DNA from: Phorcus lineatus
Taxonomy: Eukaryota > Mollusca > Gastropoda > Trochida > Trochidae
Direction: 5' to 3'
Assembly (NCBI GenBank): GCA_921293015.1
Contig: OV121092.1
Coordinates: 32,309,764-32,373,763, forward strand
DNA length: 64,000 nt
The position numbers and the translations under genes were made by a program. How positions within the stretch are numbered: position 1 is the stretch's first letter; each line of letters opens with the position of its first letter. Shown one piece after another: positions 24,236 through 36,500 of the stretch. The notes under the pieces are model-generated. The model did no database searches, was not told where the DNA came from, and was given only the letters and a program-made list of their open reading frames with translations.

Positions 24236-26290
24236 TCATGAGTAGGTAAATGTTGGATGAGCGTTATAGAAAACACTAGAATTTCTTAGTTTCCTAACTT
24301 GACATAGAAATAGACATAAATTGTTAATCACATCTTTATCTGTTGATGACATAAGATTGACAAAAGTGTATTGTGAAATTGGATGTTTAAGATATTTGTC
24401 AAGAAATATTTTCCTTATATCCGAATAGGCTTTACAGTAGAGTATCACACGTATTTCATCTTAAATTAAATTAAGATTAGACTCTTTACAAATAGGGCAA
24501 AATGTTAAATCATAGGGGACATTGTTATATCTGTCACAATACGTGGTTTGGTTGGGGACTCGCTTATGAGCTAGCGAGTGGTACACTTTCCTAATAAATA
24601 CAAAAGAAGGTTTTTCATAGTTTTATTACAAAAACAATCAAAGTATCTTACATCAACAAATAATTAACATTCTACTCCCTACCTCCCTAACCTAACTTAA
24701 CCCATACTTACTCTACTCCACATATACTTTACCCAAACTCCATCCAAGCCATTGCTTTACCAGGCCGAAGCCCCTGCATTTCTCCCGCATAAGCTGTTGT
24801 TTTTTCTTGTCCCAAACTTTTTCGAAACTACTCGTGCATCACCTTTTTAACCCCTCCAGTCATCTATCATCTTCTGGGTGTGTTTCACCCTTGACCAATC
24901 ATATTCTGTATTTCCTCTTATGACAGCAGTCACTCAAAAGTGCTGTTTTAACCTATGACCTCTACCTACGCCCTTTGACCCGGTTACCTCTGTACTATAA
25001 CCCTTATGACATCACCAATTACTCTCTATTGGTTTATCCAATTTCGGACAACTGTTCAGTTATTCATAGTTTCACGATACTGCTTTGTTTTCTCTCTCTT
25101 CAATTCTAATTGTCTCAAAGTATTGGACATCTGAAATGACTTAAGCCAAATGTTCCAATGAATAATCTTGACAAAATGCGTTCCATACGTCTACCCTAAT
25201 CCAAAACTCATTTCATATTCGTGTTTCGCCTATTTAATAACCCAATGTCACGCGTTGTATTGTACTAAATGTCCTTTGCTCTATTGATTCCTTTCTCTCC
25301 ATATTTGCTACTTTCTAATAATATCTCTCTGTTAAAACCTTATTTTAAATATACTGAATGTCTCCCAATAAAACCCTATTCTAACTTATTCTCAATCTCT
25401 CTACATAAGATATATACCAGTCTCTGAGACAAGCTTAAATTTTCCAAACCTGAAATTGGACAAACAATTTCTTAAATGAGAAGGGATATCTAATCTTAGA
25501 TATGTTTCAACATTGAGGAGAGACTTGAAGAGTTTATGATTAACACACATAGTTGGAGAGATGAATGCCAAACTTGTGAGAGATTATCAGACAACCTTTG
25601 TTCAAAGACAGAAATAAACCCATTAATATCTCTAACATCCTGGGAAATCCAAACGAAAGCAAACCCAAATTTTAATAAAACTCTTTTGATATGAGATGCC
25701 CATGTAATGCGACCAGATTCATCCAGAGACTTTAACATTAAATAAAACTGATGAGATAATCTATGACTTGGAAGAGTTAAAAGTCTACACCAAATTTTTT
25801 ATTGCCCTTGTAATATAATTTAGTTGAAGAGGTAATCTGCTACATTCACCATGAACCATACTATTACAAGTATTTTTGCCTACTTTTAAGAAAGACTTTC
25901 AAGTGTTAATCTGAATTTGTTCAATGATTTTACAATAAGTAACACCCCAAATTTCTGAACCGTAGCAGAGAATAGGTTTAACCATAGCATAAAATATTCT
26001 GAAAAGATCCACACATGAAAAATAACCTACCCTTTTTTGGTACCTATAGATTGCCATTAGGGCTATATTAGCTTGAGAAGCCAGAGTCGTTTGAGCTTTA
26101 GTCCATACTAATCTAAGAGTGAACACTGTACCCAAGTATCTATAGTAAGAAACCACCTCCAGCTGTTGTCCATGAAGAAACAATTTTTCATAGTGTATAA
26201 TTGGTCCTGAAAACAATAACTTTAGTCTTATCGATATTAACTTTCATACCAGTAAGTTGACAAAATTTTGTAACGTGAATTAAGAAACTG
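24236..26290 (-). pseudogene. Non-LTR retrotransposon (LINE) remnant, reverse-transcriptase thumb to C-terminus
   Basis: On the - strand in transcript order: a broken KVNIDKTKVIVF-type segment (about 26230-26290), then GQQLEVVSYYRYLGTVFT and AMVKPILCYGSEIWGVTY (25899-26216), then ITWASHIKRVLLKFGFAFVW (25496-25738), then LDIPSHLRNCLSNFRFGKFK in another frame, then CDRYNNVPYDLTFCPICKES (about 24476-24550) and the C-terminal frame 24236-24448. The order matches the LINE RT thumb (LGxxFT, ILxYGSExWG) and the zinc-knuckle-like CPxC end. Frameshifts and an insertion of about 0.8 kb (24600-25410) show it is dead. Confidence 0.8.
24981..25089 (+). repeat. 109-bp direct repeat, left copy
   Basis: Nearly identical to 26615-26723 (starts CGGTTACCTCTGTACT, ends ATACTGCTTTGTT), with only a few differences seen by eye. 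Confidence 0.9.
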
Positions 26291-26614
26291 TCCCCAACAA
26301 ACTATAATAAACAAAAGAGAAAACAGTATTAACAATAATGTAATATTTAATGAATACAATAACAAAAGAAGATAGATAAATACATATTCACTTAAGCCCT
26401 TGGTCAACACAACAGTTGAATTTGAGTCTTGTCAATAGTTTTTTGATAATTACAAGCGAATCGGGGACAACAGACATGAAACTATAAGTAAGCTGCCTTC
26501 TCTCAGCTACCCCTTTTATAGATTACTACTCTTCTTTAAACTTCTAGGTTCTAGTATCTGTCACAAGTCAAAGCATGTCGGATGTATTAAGATTGCAAAA
26601 ATTTTATACAATAC

Positions 26615-26723
26615 CGGTTACCTCTGTACTGTAACCCTTATGACATCACTAATTACTCTCTATTGGTTTATCCAATTTCGGACAACTGTTCAGTTATTCA
26701 TAGTTTCACGATACTGCTTTGTT
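26615..26723 (+). repeat. 109-bp direct repeat, right copy
   Basis: Counterpart of 24981-25089, 1.6 kb downstream. Both lie in sequence that interrupts or abuts the LINE remnant. Confidence 0.9.
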
Positions 26724-27264
26724 ACTCAGTACAATTTGGAACATGGCCTTGTAATCACATGTAGTCAGGAGTGTTCGTTATAGGATAAGAACTATTATTT
26801 ATCAAGCACTTGCGATCGGAAATGTCAGACCTTATTAAAGGTCAACATTACCTCAAGTACATTGTGCAGCGTTGGTGATCAGCTGATTGAAGTTCATTTT
26901 TGGTTACCTAGGGCTGAATTTTCGTTGCTGTTAACTTTTAATCAAGAACATCTGCAGTGAATTAACCTGGTCTAGAAGTGAGTACGCCAATAGAAATGGG
27001 ACGTCGATTGGACCAGTGAGCCTCTCAGAAGTCGATGCCAAGAATGCCCGAGTCTACATTGAGTAGAATGGCTGGCAATTTCAGCACTCGCTTCTTTGAG
27101 TGGCATTTTAGAAATTGATATGATGAAGAAAATAGGAAATTTATGGATTAACAACTTCTTTATTGCGTGCACTCTTTCATAACAATCATTGGGAAAAGTT
27201 TCCTTTGCAATTTCCAAATTACCATCTCGATCATATCTAATATGGGACAGATTTTAATTCAGCG

Positions 27265-27719
27265 TTAAAGGGACACACGCATATTATCGTTGTCAAATAC
27301 TGTCAAATGCCTTAAATTGTGTCAGTGAAAGTTCTGGTTGTTTCTGAAAATTGGCATCTCCATACTTATTAGTTCAGTTAAGAGGCAATATACGGATGAT
27401 GGTCACAAAATGAGTTAAAAGTAATTCATGAAAGTTATATACAGCATACAAAACAACAAGTATACCTTGGTAGTGCTGATAAGGTCATTTAACAAACATA
27501 ATAATTATTGTATATGGAACGAAGAATTTCGACTTCTTACAAATTATATGATTTTCTTTCTATAATTGAAAACAAGAAATATCATTCTATTGGAATTTTA
27601 GCGATGAAGATGTAATTTTGTAAATGCAATTTGAACTTCACTCAGTGCATAAGGTATTTTGGCTCTTATCTAAGACACATGCAAAATTTATGAAACACAA
27701 GAACTCTGTGTCACTTTTA
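27265..27719. mobile_element. TTAA MITE family C (copy 1)
   Basis: Left end TTAAAGGGACACACGCATAT; right end TATGAAACACAAGAACTCTG then TGTCACTTTTA, an imperfect inverted match. Interior similarity to 46970-47448 (TTTCTGAAAAT, ATTAGTTCAG, TTATTT/C-AG) supports one family. A 61-codon frame inside is fortuitous. Confidence 0.65.
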
Positions 27720-28194
27720 GCAAGCAATTATTTCCAACTAATAACTCTTTTGACTAACTTTATAGAAACTGACTCATGGGTGGGTAATTTGAGAAACAAA
27801 ACATTCTGAAGAGAGGACCAGTATAGATCAAGTCCTGAGTGACCGAAGTTTATTTGAATGATGAATATTTTTTTTCATCGACGGCTTTCTTATAGGGCGT
27901 GGTGTAATCTTCTGTCATCAAACTAATGTTACAGATGCATTCTTTTATTTCATGGCATTTGTGTGTGTCTTGATAGGTGCCAATTTATCATAATTTATCA
28001 TATCAATAACAGAATTTCATATTCATGAACACTAACTCGTGAAGTGGTAATCAAAAAAAATAACGCAACTAATACATTGTTTCACTCAATCTAATATGGT
28101 GGCAGTTTGTTTTACTTTAAGGTTATTTCCTAAGAGACGTTAATACAAGTACATTAATATGCATATGCACACACTCTACAGGTAACATTAAACC

Positions 28195-28503
28195 TTACTG
28201 CTAAATAAGCTTATATGAATCCTCACTCGCTCCTTCGAATACCCTGATCTCTTTCAAGCCAAAAGCCTCGTTCGGCTTCATCGGCTTGATATTCGTGGCT
28301 TAGTTAACCTGTTATTATTTCAGCCAATGGAATGTCGTTATGCAAGGAGCGTGAAGCTGCTGTCTTCTGTTGCTGAATGCGAGTCGTCTCATTGGCTGGT
28401 TCGAAAGCTAGCTATACGAGGCTTTTGGCTTGAAGGAGATCAGGGCATTTGGAAGGAATGAGAGCGGATTCGTATGGGCTGATTTAGCAGGATGACATTA
28501 AAT
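28195..28503. mobile_element. Fold-back element family E (copy 1)
   Basis: Long inverted arms: left CTGCTAAATAAGC...CCCTGATCTCTTTCAAGCC...AAAGCCTCG; right CGAGGCTTTTGGCTTGAAGG...GATCAGGGCATT...GCTGATTTAGCAG. The central phrase TTATTATTTCAGCCAATGGA is shared with copy 2. Confidence 0.85.
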
Positions 28504-29126
28504 ATGTTCAGCATAGTCTCTACATTACATCTTTATTGAATTTTCATCGGATAAAACACTATGTCTGCATAAACACAAAACTCATAGTTCCGTTTTCGAA
28601 ACACTGATATAGAGTTTCCATTCATGTGTCGATGATTTTGGTCTTTATGGTTGAAAAGTCACTGCCTTGCGCCATACTGAACGAGTTTGAGTTTCTGATC
28701 AACCCTGCGTTAATTCAAGCATCCTAAACACGTCTGGGTGAGCTTTGGCGCGGATTTTCTCAAGATGCCTAATATGAAGGTGACGAAAGCGGTGACAATA
28801 GCATAATTTACACGTGCTAGAAATATCTAATTGCCGCTAGCCCGACGTTTTTCAGACTAGTTGTACCACGTTTGCTGTTAGGATGTGAATTTTCGGGAAA
28901 TTAAAACACTGAAAAAAATAGAAAGATTACAGCTAAAATGTCTTAAATTAGTTTCTGGTTAAAGGTCTACTACACCGAATTTATGGTTTACCGGGAACTT
29001 GATTATAGAGAACATATTCAGCTGAAAATTTTCTGAACGACTTATTTCATATGGGTGTAAACTGATATTTCGGTTGTTTGGCATGTAGTAGTTGTTCCAG
29101 GAATCATGTTAGGAGCGCCGCCTGTA

Positions 29127-29443
29127 TCCTGCTAAATCAGCGTATACGAATCCGCCCTCGCTCTTTCCTTACTCTGATCTCTTTCAAGCTTAAAGCCTCG
29201 TACGGCGGGATCGGCTCGATATTCGTGGCTAAGTTAACCTGTTATTATTTCAGCCAATGGAATGTCGTTATGCGAGGAGCGTGAAGCTGCTGTCTTGAAA
29301 CTTAAGCGATTATCCATCCGGGTGGTGCCGCTGTTGCTGAATGCGAGTCGTCTCATTGGCTGGTTCAAAAGCTAGCGATACGAGGCTTTTGGCTTGAAAG
29401 AAATCAGGGTATTTGGAAGATGTGAGAGCGGATTCATATACGC
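29127..29443. mobile_element. Fold-back element family E (copy 2)
   Basis: Same structure as 28195-28503, with left end CCTGCTAAATCAGCGTATAC and right end GAGAGCGGATTCATATACGC. It has about 30 extra central bases (GAAACTTAAGCGATTATCC...) absent from copy 1. The frame at 29078-29284 is contained in it. Confidence 0.85.
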
Positions 29444-31199
29444 CACATTGAAGGCTAAAATGCACTCAATTTCTGAATTTCTGAAAACACGTCTGGGGAA
29501 AGATTTGCATGGTATCAGTGAACCATTGACTTTACCTTAAATCTAGTGCTCCTTCAATAGTATCGGCTCACTAACCTTGTTTACCAAAATGACCCTTATC
29601 GTAAACAACATTCTCCAGCCACATTAAATCCTGTGACGTTGTAGTTGACGTTATCTCTAAACTGTTTATGCCTTTGTATTTATTTTTCGACCGTTTGCTA
29701 TTATTAAACATTCATACATTTACGCTTCTCTGAATATTCAGACTTCTCAATCCCTCGTGCTGCAAATATTACCTACAAGAGCAATCATATTGAGATTGAG
29801 AATTTTCATATGATATCCTTGTGCAAAGATTACTAGGCTTTTGTTACCGTCTTTTTCGTTATTGCATATGACGTCACATACTGAATGCTATGTCGGCGTA
29901 ATGACAGTGTATGCTTGAAAGTAATATTTAGCGCATTTTCCTCCATCAAAATTTGTCCTGAATCCTCTGTCAACCAGCGCTTAATTTTCCTAAAACACTT
30001 TACAAATAATACCTTGGAATTTTATCAGGAATATTTTATTTAAATCCTGTCCTGTCTTGTTATGAAAAGCCATGTAATGGTACGAAATGATACGGGAGGC
30101 TTTACAGTTAAATTCAAAACATCTGTATGTTGGAGACCTTCGCCTGAATATTGTTTTACCCCTCGCTCTTTCTCGGGAAACATTTAAATCTTCATTTATA
30201 CTTCAACTTTATCTTCAACGAAAGGGCTAACTACCCAATCATGTAGGCGTTGAAAGTCTAAACAACAGGGGTCATTGCGTAGGCAGTGTTAAACAGATAT
30301 CTTATCAAGATAACGTCAAAAGGTTACGTTAAAAACAACATAACAAAGCCTTGAAACATAAACATTGTTTGTTTTGGAATTACCAAACAAGGTAAGTATT
30401 TTATTGAAAAAATCAGTGGACCCCATGTTTATGTTATGAAGAACGACTATATTAGTTGAATAATGACACGGACTGTACATAGCAATTCTTACCTTTATAT
30501 CACTATATACTGAACTCATTCACATGTAGATACTGTTTAGCATGTTCCAAAATAGTATTTGGCAAATTTTTTCGTGCAATTACAAATCCCTCAATTGTTC
30601 TGTTTTTGATCAAAATTGAAATTTATAACTCTGTATCGCCATTTCACTGATCAATTCACATTAAAATGGTACTTTTCAGAATTAGTACTGTTCGTTCTAA
30701 TAGCACCATTGACCATGTTAGACATGTGCTGCTTAAGCAATCCATGGAGTGCCTTTTAACGTCTTTGTCAATTAAGATTGGCTAGCAATTTAGCGGGCAA
30801 CCGATCTGATTAATTACCGTGCCAAACTCTTCTTATCCTCTCATCTAATGCTTTTTCAATAAGGCTTCATTGCCGTGTTGCGAAACGGATCCTTATCTTC
30901 AACTCCACACTATTACACACTGATCTCTTAATCATTTTACTCATTTGTTATCTATCATTTTCTGTTTGCCTTAATCATTGTTTCATGTTCTTCCGAACGA
31001 TTTTATTAGACATCTAAACAATTACACTAATAGCAAAATGCAATAAAACAATCATTTCTATCGAATGAAATTAACTTATTTCTCCATTGCCATACATTTT
31101 TAAAAAAAATACCCGTTGGCACTAACCTTATTTACACATTTTTGGGTCTCATAATTCAGTTCAAATAATCACCCAATCATATTTGGCTTATATGTGTTA
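29444..31199. other. Non-coding, no gene recognised
   Basis: AT-rich; no supported exon or repeat structure beyond short homopolymers. Confidence 0.4.
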
Positions 31200-31204
31200 C
31201 AGTC

Positions 31205-31335
31205 AATGTCTAAAATCAGTCAATCTGTAGATTGACTGATTCACTCAGGCAATGTATAGATTGACTGAAAAAAAGCAGTCAATGTACAGATTGACTGAAA
31301 ATTAAGGCTGATTTTCAGACAGATTGACTGAAATG
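31205..31335. repeat. Cluster of AGATTGACTGA motifs with dyad symmetry
   Basis: CAGTCAATCTGTAGATTGAC is an exact short palindrome. AGATTGACTGA then recurs at three more places and TCAGTCAAT/CAGTCAATG on the other strand, within about 130 bp. Confidence 0.8.
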
Positions 31336-32269
31336 AATTATGCTCAATAATGGGTCAAAACAATAACAAACAGTAATGTATATGCTCATAGTTTTATTGA
31401 CATATCATGGAATATTTCAATTGTTTGAACTGGCTGCCATATACTGGCTATATACTTAATCCACACTTAAAACACACGTCAGCAATATGAGCATGGGAAA
31501 CGGGGATTGAACCTCGACTCATTATCAACAACGAATATTCACTGTCAAAATGAAGTATGAAAATGAAGATTCAATTTTTAAACAATTATTGAAAATTGAA
31601 TCTTACTTTCACACACTATCTTAATAGCAAAATGTCCCTCAAAATTTCATTTACGTCACAATGATTTATATTCAAGTGAAAAAATGTTGATATGTCTTCA
31701 CTCTAAACGGTTTATCGAGCATTGACGCAGATCCTACGGTATTACTTTCTGTGCTTTTTAAAAACATGTGAGGCACAAGGGGGAACAACAAAACTATATC
31801 TTTTGAAATTGTAATTGTGATTTTTTTTCTGAAAATAAAGAAGTTAATCATCCAATAACCACTTCAAGTCGAGACTATAACGTTTAGAATGCCACTCGAT
31901 TAACTTTCGTACTATCAGAATTTTTTTATCTGTCAACTGATATACAATCCAACTAGAAACGATGTCGTAAATGTATATTAATACAATTATCGAAGGTCAG
32001 CAACTAGCATATCTGACTAGAACAATTGGAATGTAAACAAATATTTGGATAGTTATCTCACGAAAATTTATTGAATCTTAGCAAAGTGAAAACAGACTTG
32101 TTTTCTATAATGTTACCAAGTACATAGTCTATACGTATCTATAATTGTCATTCCTTTGATTCAAATTCTTTCTATGTGAAGTAAAGTTTTCACACTCAAC
32201 AACGCAGACATTTGCCTTCTAACCGCGTACATCTTGACACTGGTGATATCACGAGTGTTTACTTCATAG
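31336..32269. other. Non-coding, no gene recognised
   Basis: No recognisable exon. Could include the transcription start or 5'UTR exon of the downstream transporter, but nothing diagnostic is visible. Confidence 0.35.
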
Positions 32270-32925
32270 CACAAGGTAAAGCGAACATTGAGAACAGGTG
32301 CTATACTTACCTGTTCAAGATTGAGAAATAGTTGTTTACTTCACTGCACAAGGTAAGATTAGAAACAGTTGTATACGTAAATGTATAAGGCAATGGGAGT
32401 TTGAGAAACAGCTGTACACGTCCCTGTACAAAGTGCGAAGGAGATTGAGAAACAAGTGCTTCCTTTACAAAATAAGAAGGAGAGAGAGAAACAGGTGTAT
32501 AGCTATATGTAAAAGGTGAGAAGGAGAGAGAGAAACAGGTGGATAGCTATATGTAAAAGGTGAGAAGGAGAGAGAGAAACACCTGTACACTGTCAGTAGG
32601 AGACGGAGAGAAGTTGTATGTTAGCATGCATACAGTTAGATGGATATTAGGAAACAGGTATTTAGTTCACTGGAAGGAAAGAAGGAGATCTAGAAACAGC
32701 TGTATACCTACATGTAAAAGGTAAGAAGGAGATTCAGAAACAGGTGTTAACTTACCTGAACACGATTAGAAAGAAATTTGAGAAACACGTGATTATTTCA
32801 CTGTATAAGGTAAGAAGGAGATTGAGGAACAGGTGTTATACTTACCTGTTTGCGGTCAGAAGGAGATTATTGAACAGATGTATACTTTACTAGATAATAG
32901 TAGGCAAGGGATGGGGAAACAGGTG

Positions 32926-33002
<77 letters not shown>

Positions 33003-33115
33003 GCTAAAAAGGAGATTGAGAAACATTTGCTAACTTACCTGTACGAATTATATAAAGATAGATTGAGAACATATGTAGTACTTACCTGTACAATTTATGA
33101 AAGAAAATGTGAAAC
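32270..33115. repeat. Degenerate minisatellite upstream of SLC28
   Basis: Variants of AAGGTAAGAAGGAGATTGAG followed by AAACAGGTGTATACTTACCTG recur about 15 times at 40-65 bp spacing. Two adjacent units (32495-32580) are almost identical. An AT microsatellite interrupts the array at 32931-32996. Confidence 0.85.
32931..32996. repeat. (AT)n microsatellite
   Basis: About 33 AT/TA dinucleotides inside the minisatellite. The 66-codon frame across it, with poly-(Tyr-Ile), is an artefact. Confidence 0.97.
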
Positions 33116-33456
33116 ATTATTCAATGGAAATGAAACGACTTAATAGCAACAACAATTTCAATTTATTCATGGAAGTAGATTCCTATATAACTTGACCTTC
33201 ATATACATGTACGGAACATTATCTGTTTGTTTTGTATTCACCTATTATCAGTCAGGAAGCAAGAATTAGTCATTCGTTTGTGATTCATCACAAACAAATT
33301 CTTGCGGTTATGGCTAGAATTAATTTTAATCGATAACTGTTTTTGTGTTTCTAACCCAAATCTGTTCTGGAACTTTTACAAAGCAATTGCCGTCCAAACA
33401 TATAGATTATCAATTTTTTAAAATTTTTCTCAAACACATATTTTCTTACAATGCAG

Positions 33457-33522
33457 ATGTCTCAGGCAGTTGACAACCCTGTGTTTATTGGCGACGTGGA
33501 TGCTTCTCCGACGATAAGAAAG
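33457..33522 (+). CDS. SLC28A3-like: SLC28/CNT coding exon 1 (residues 1-22)
   Basis: Encodes [20 protein letters not shown] and then RK, ending at the donor AAG|gtagaa. The ATG at 33457 directly follows a pyrimidine-rich acceptor-like tract ending in ATGCAG, so this is probably the second exon of the mRNA, with a non-coding exon upstream. Another in-frame ATG at 33451 would be usable only if that acceptor is not spliced. This exon is less certain than the others because CNT N-termini are poorly conserved. Confidence 0.72.
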
Positions 33523-36500
33523 GTAGAAATTTCTTATCAAATACAATGTCATAATAAACAGATCTTAACACTACAAAGAAAATGTTGTCTACTTCAAAGA
33601 AACAACTGAACGACAAGTTTGACAAAGTATTAGAATAAATAATGATATAATGTTTTATGTCTTTTCATGATAAGGTTTTATCAACTTTGAAGAGAGTATT
33701 TTCTTTTCTAATCTTCTCTGGTCGGTACCGTTTGAGGGCACTTAATCGACATTGCAGTTTACCCATCTATCTTGCTAAATTGACGTCATTGCTGTATTTT
33801 TGCAGTGAACATCTTAGTTGTTCAAATGGAACAAATGCAAACGTCAAAGACACATGAACAATTATTGTCATATTTTTAACGTTAAAGACAATATGTTGTA
33901 CAGGTACATGTATCAACCATTGAATCGTTTGGAAAAAGTCATTACCGGTCTGTATAATATAATGTTTAGAAAAGTTAGACGTCGAAATCTATATTTTTCA
34001 AGAGGTTAGCAAGTTGTTGCAAATGATTCCGAGTGTCATTGAAAGAGGATACGTAACGACCTTCCATTTAATGCTATTTTTGATAAACGAGTTAATGATT
34101 CAGTATAGAACGAGCGAAAGTTCGATACCAAAAAATTAACGAGTTTGGTAAAAATATTATTAAATTGAAGGAAGTTTAGTATTATATATCTTGAGGTCAG
34201 CAATCAAGCATGATTGCCGAAAGTGTACTGAAAAAAGATATCAGCGACTTGGCCACCCTTGTGACGGCGGTGCCAACATTGTGACGTCACAACCACACAA
34301 TATTATGACGTCATGCGTGCAGCGGTTACTAGGTTAATATTACCGTATAATCATTACACTGCAGTATCTTGCACGGGCGGGTAATAATTAGCTTTATTGA
34401 TATATAATATGAAATCTCTTTTCAGCGAAAACAGTACACTTTGGATAATGGCGATGAAAAGCATATGAAAGAGGACGATGATGAATTAGATGATGACGAC
34501 GAGGAAGATGACGCCGATTACGAAGCAAACTGCTGCAGTCGCTTGTTGCTGGGTATTCAAAGTGCGGTCGTCTCGTGTTTCCTTAATAACAAGAAGATTC
34601 TCAAATATTTGATCGGTCTAGTGTTGGTGGTTCTCTACTTTGCCTATTTTGGATATGCGATGTATTACGAGTTCGGCGATGATGGCTCTCTCAGACTGCT
34701 TGTATGCACATGTATTGGAGTGTTTCTGGTTGCGCTCAACTGCCTGCCCGATGTGTGTTGGAGTCCCTTCACCAAGTGTGCCTTCTTGATGAAAGCAAGG
34801 CCCATTCTAGGACGCGTTGTGCGCTGGTAGGTATTAACATTATTACCCGTATAGTGAAACATAGGTAGTGACATATTTTCAAATGTGCACATGTGCACGG
34901 TGTGCGCGTTGTCCGCATTCTTCGATAAACATTATTACCCAAATAGTGAAACATAGGTAGTGACATATTTTCAAATGTGCACATGTGCACGTTGTGCGCT
35001 GGTGCGTAATAAAACACGAATGAATTCGCCTCTGACGCTCTTGCTCTTGTTATACAAAATGTGCACTCTTTTTGGAAATGACCTTTAGGGTAATAAAATC
35101 TAAATAGCGAGTTAAGAGTATCAATTGTTCAGCTTATAGTTAATCTCATCATCACAAGGATATCAATCGAGTATGACTTAAACTTGTCTTAAACATGATC
35201 TAGATTCACAAGCAATGACCTACATTTATGAAATAAATGCTATCCTTGACTCCTACTGATACTTTATTTGAAATGTTTTCTATACAACGTGTTTGTAACC
35301 ACAGCATGAAATGTTTAATCAACCGAAAAAATTAATCAAGTCCCTTTTTGCGCTGTATCTGTAAATAATAACATAACAATGCTGAAAGAAATATTATTGT
35401 TGCATTGTTTTTGCTGCTTTTCAAGAGTTCAGCATTATCCAAATCACTTTTGCGTTTTGTTTTTTTGAAGGGTATATTAATACATAAATCTGAAAACCTT
35501 TGTTGTCTGCTTCACTCGTCTAGCTAAATAAATAGACTTTAAAATTAACCTGGATTTGGGATATGAGATTGCTTCCCTGTTTGTGACCTATTTAGATACG
35601 GATATATATAGGTGAATGAAAGAACTGTTAATGGTTTATTCAGGACAGTAGGCTCCACTAGTCCTTTTGCAAAGGGATTCGTTTTGTGCGCAGAAATGAT
35701 TCTCATTTAGAACTTTAGAAAATAACTTCTTACGTCTTGTTAAAATTTGACACAAAACTTAGAAAGCAAGAATTACCATCATACTATCCATCTATGTACG
35801 TTTTATGCCATATCATATTTTGTTAAAGAGTTTATTGAGGCAAAACAAATCTAAAAAATCGCCTTGACCCTTAAAATGGATGGTAACCATTTTCAGATTC
35901 AGTGCAAGCATCTTCACTAATAACAGTGTTAATGTATTTTTTAACTGCAATAAAGAAGTTGGCTATCCAAAAAACTTGGCTTTCATCTCTACGATTCAAA
36001 AGAAGGGATTTTGATATTCGTTACTAATACTCGCCCGTGTCATTCAGTCAGACGCTAACTGATTAAATGATCGCAGAATCACTAAAGCTAATATTTGAAC
36101 TACCTATCCATAAAGTATTATCAACACAACATTACAGCTGAGTATTCTATTTCTGGAAACGAATTAAGACTCTCAATTTATTTTCAGCAAATCTCGGATT
36201 TTTTGTCACGTTAAAGAGCCACTCCGTGATTTTCATAACATATTATTTTCCATTCATACGAACCTAAATGTCATATGTGGTGATATGAAATCAAAACATC
36301 TTACTTTTCATGTCCAAAAGACATTAAATGACAAATACTGGTTTTCCATGAAAGTTTAATAAAGCCTTATAAATGGACAGAGATGTAGATATCACGTCCA
36401 TTATACATGGATAGAAGTTATATAACCAAACAAACACAATCAACTCCTAACTGCCCTCCTGACTGTTTTAGATAAGTCTCCAAAATTACGTTTGACAATC

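Noticed and set aside
29078-29284. 68-codon frame on +
   Set aside because: Contained in the left arm and centre of a fold-back element.
32833-33033. 66-codon frame with Tyr-Ile repeats
   Set aside because: Generated by the AT microsatellite.
33451-33456. Upstream in-frame ATG for SLC28 (Met-Gln extension)
   Set aside because: The bases form the end of a likely splice acceptor (TTACAATGCAG), so the ATG at 33457 is preferred, though not proven.
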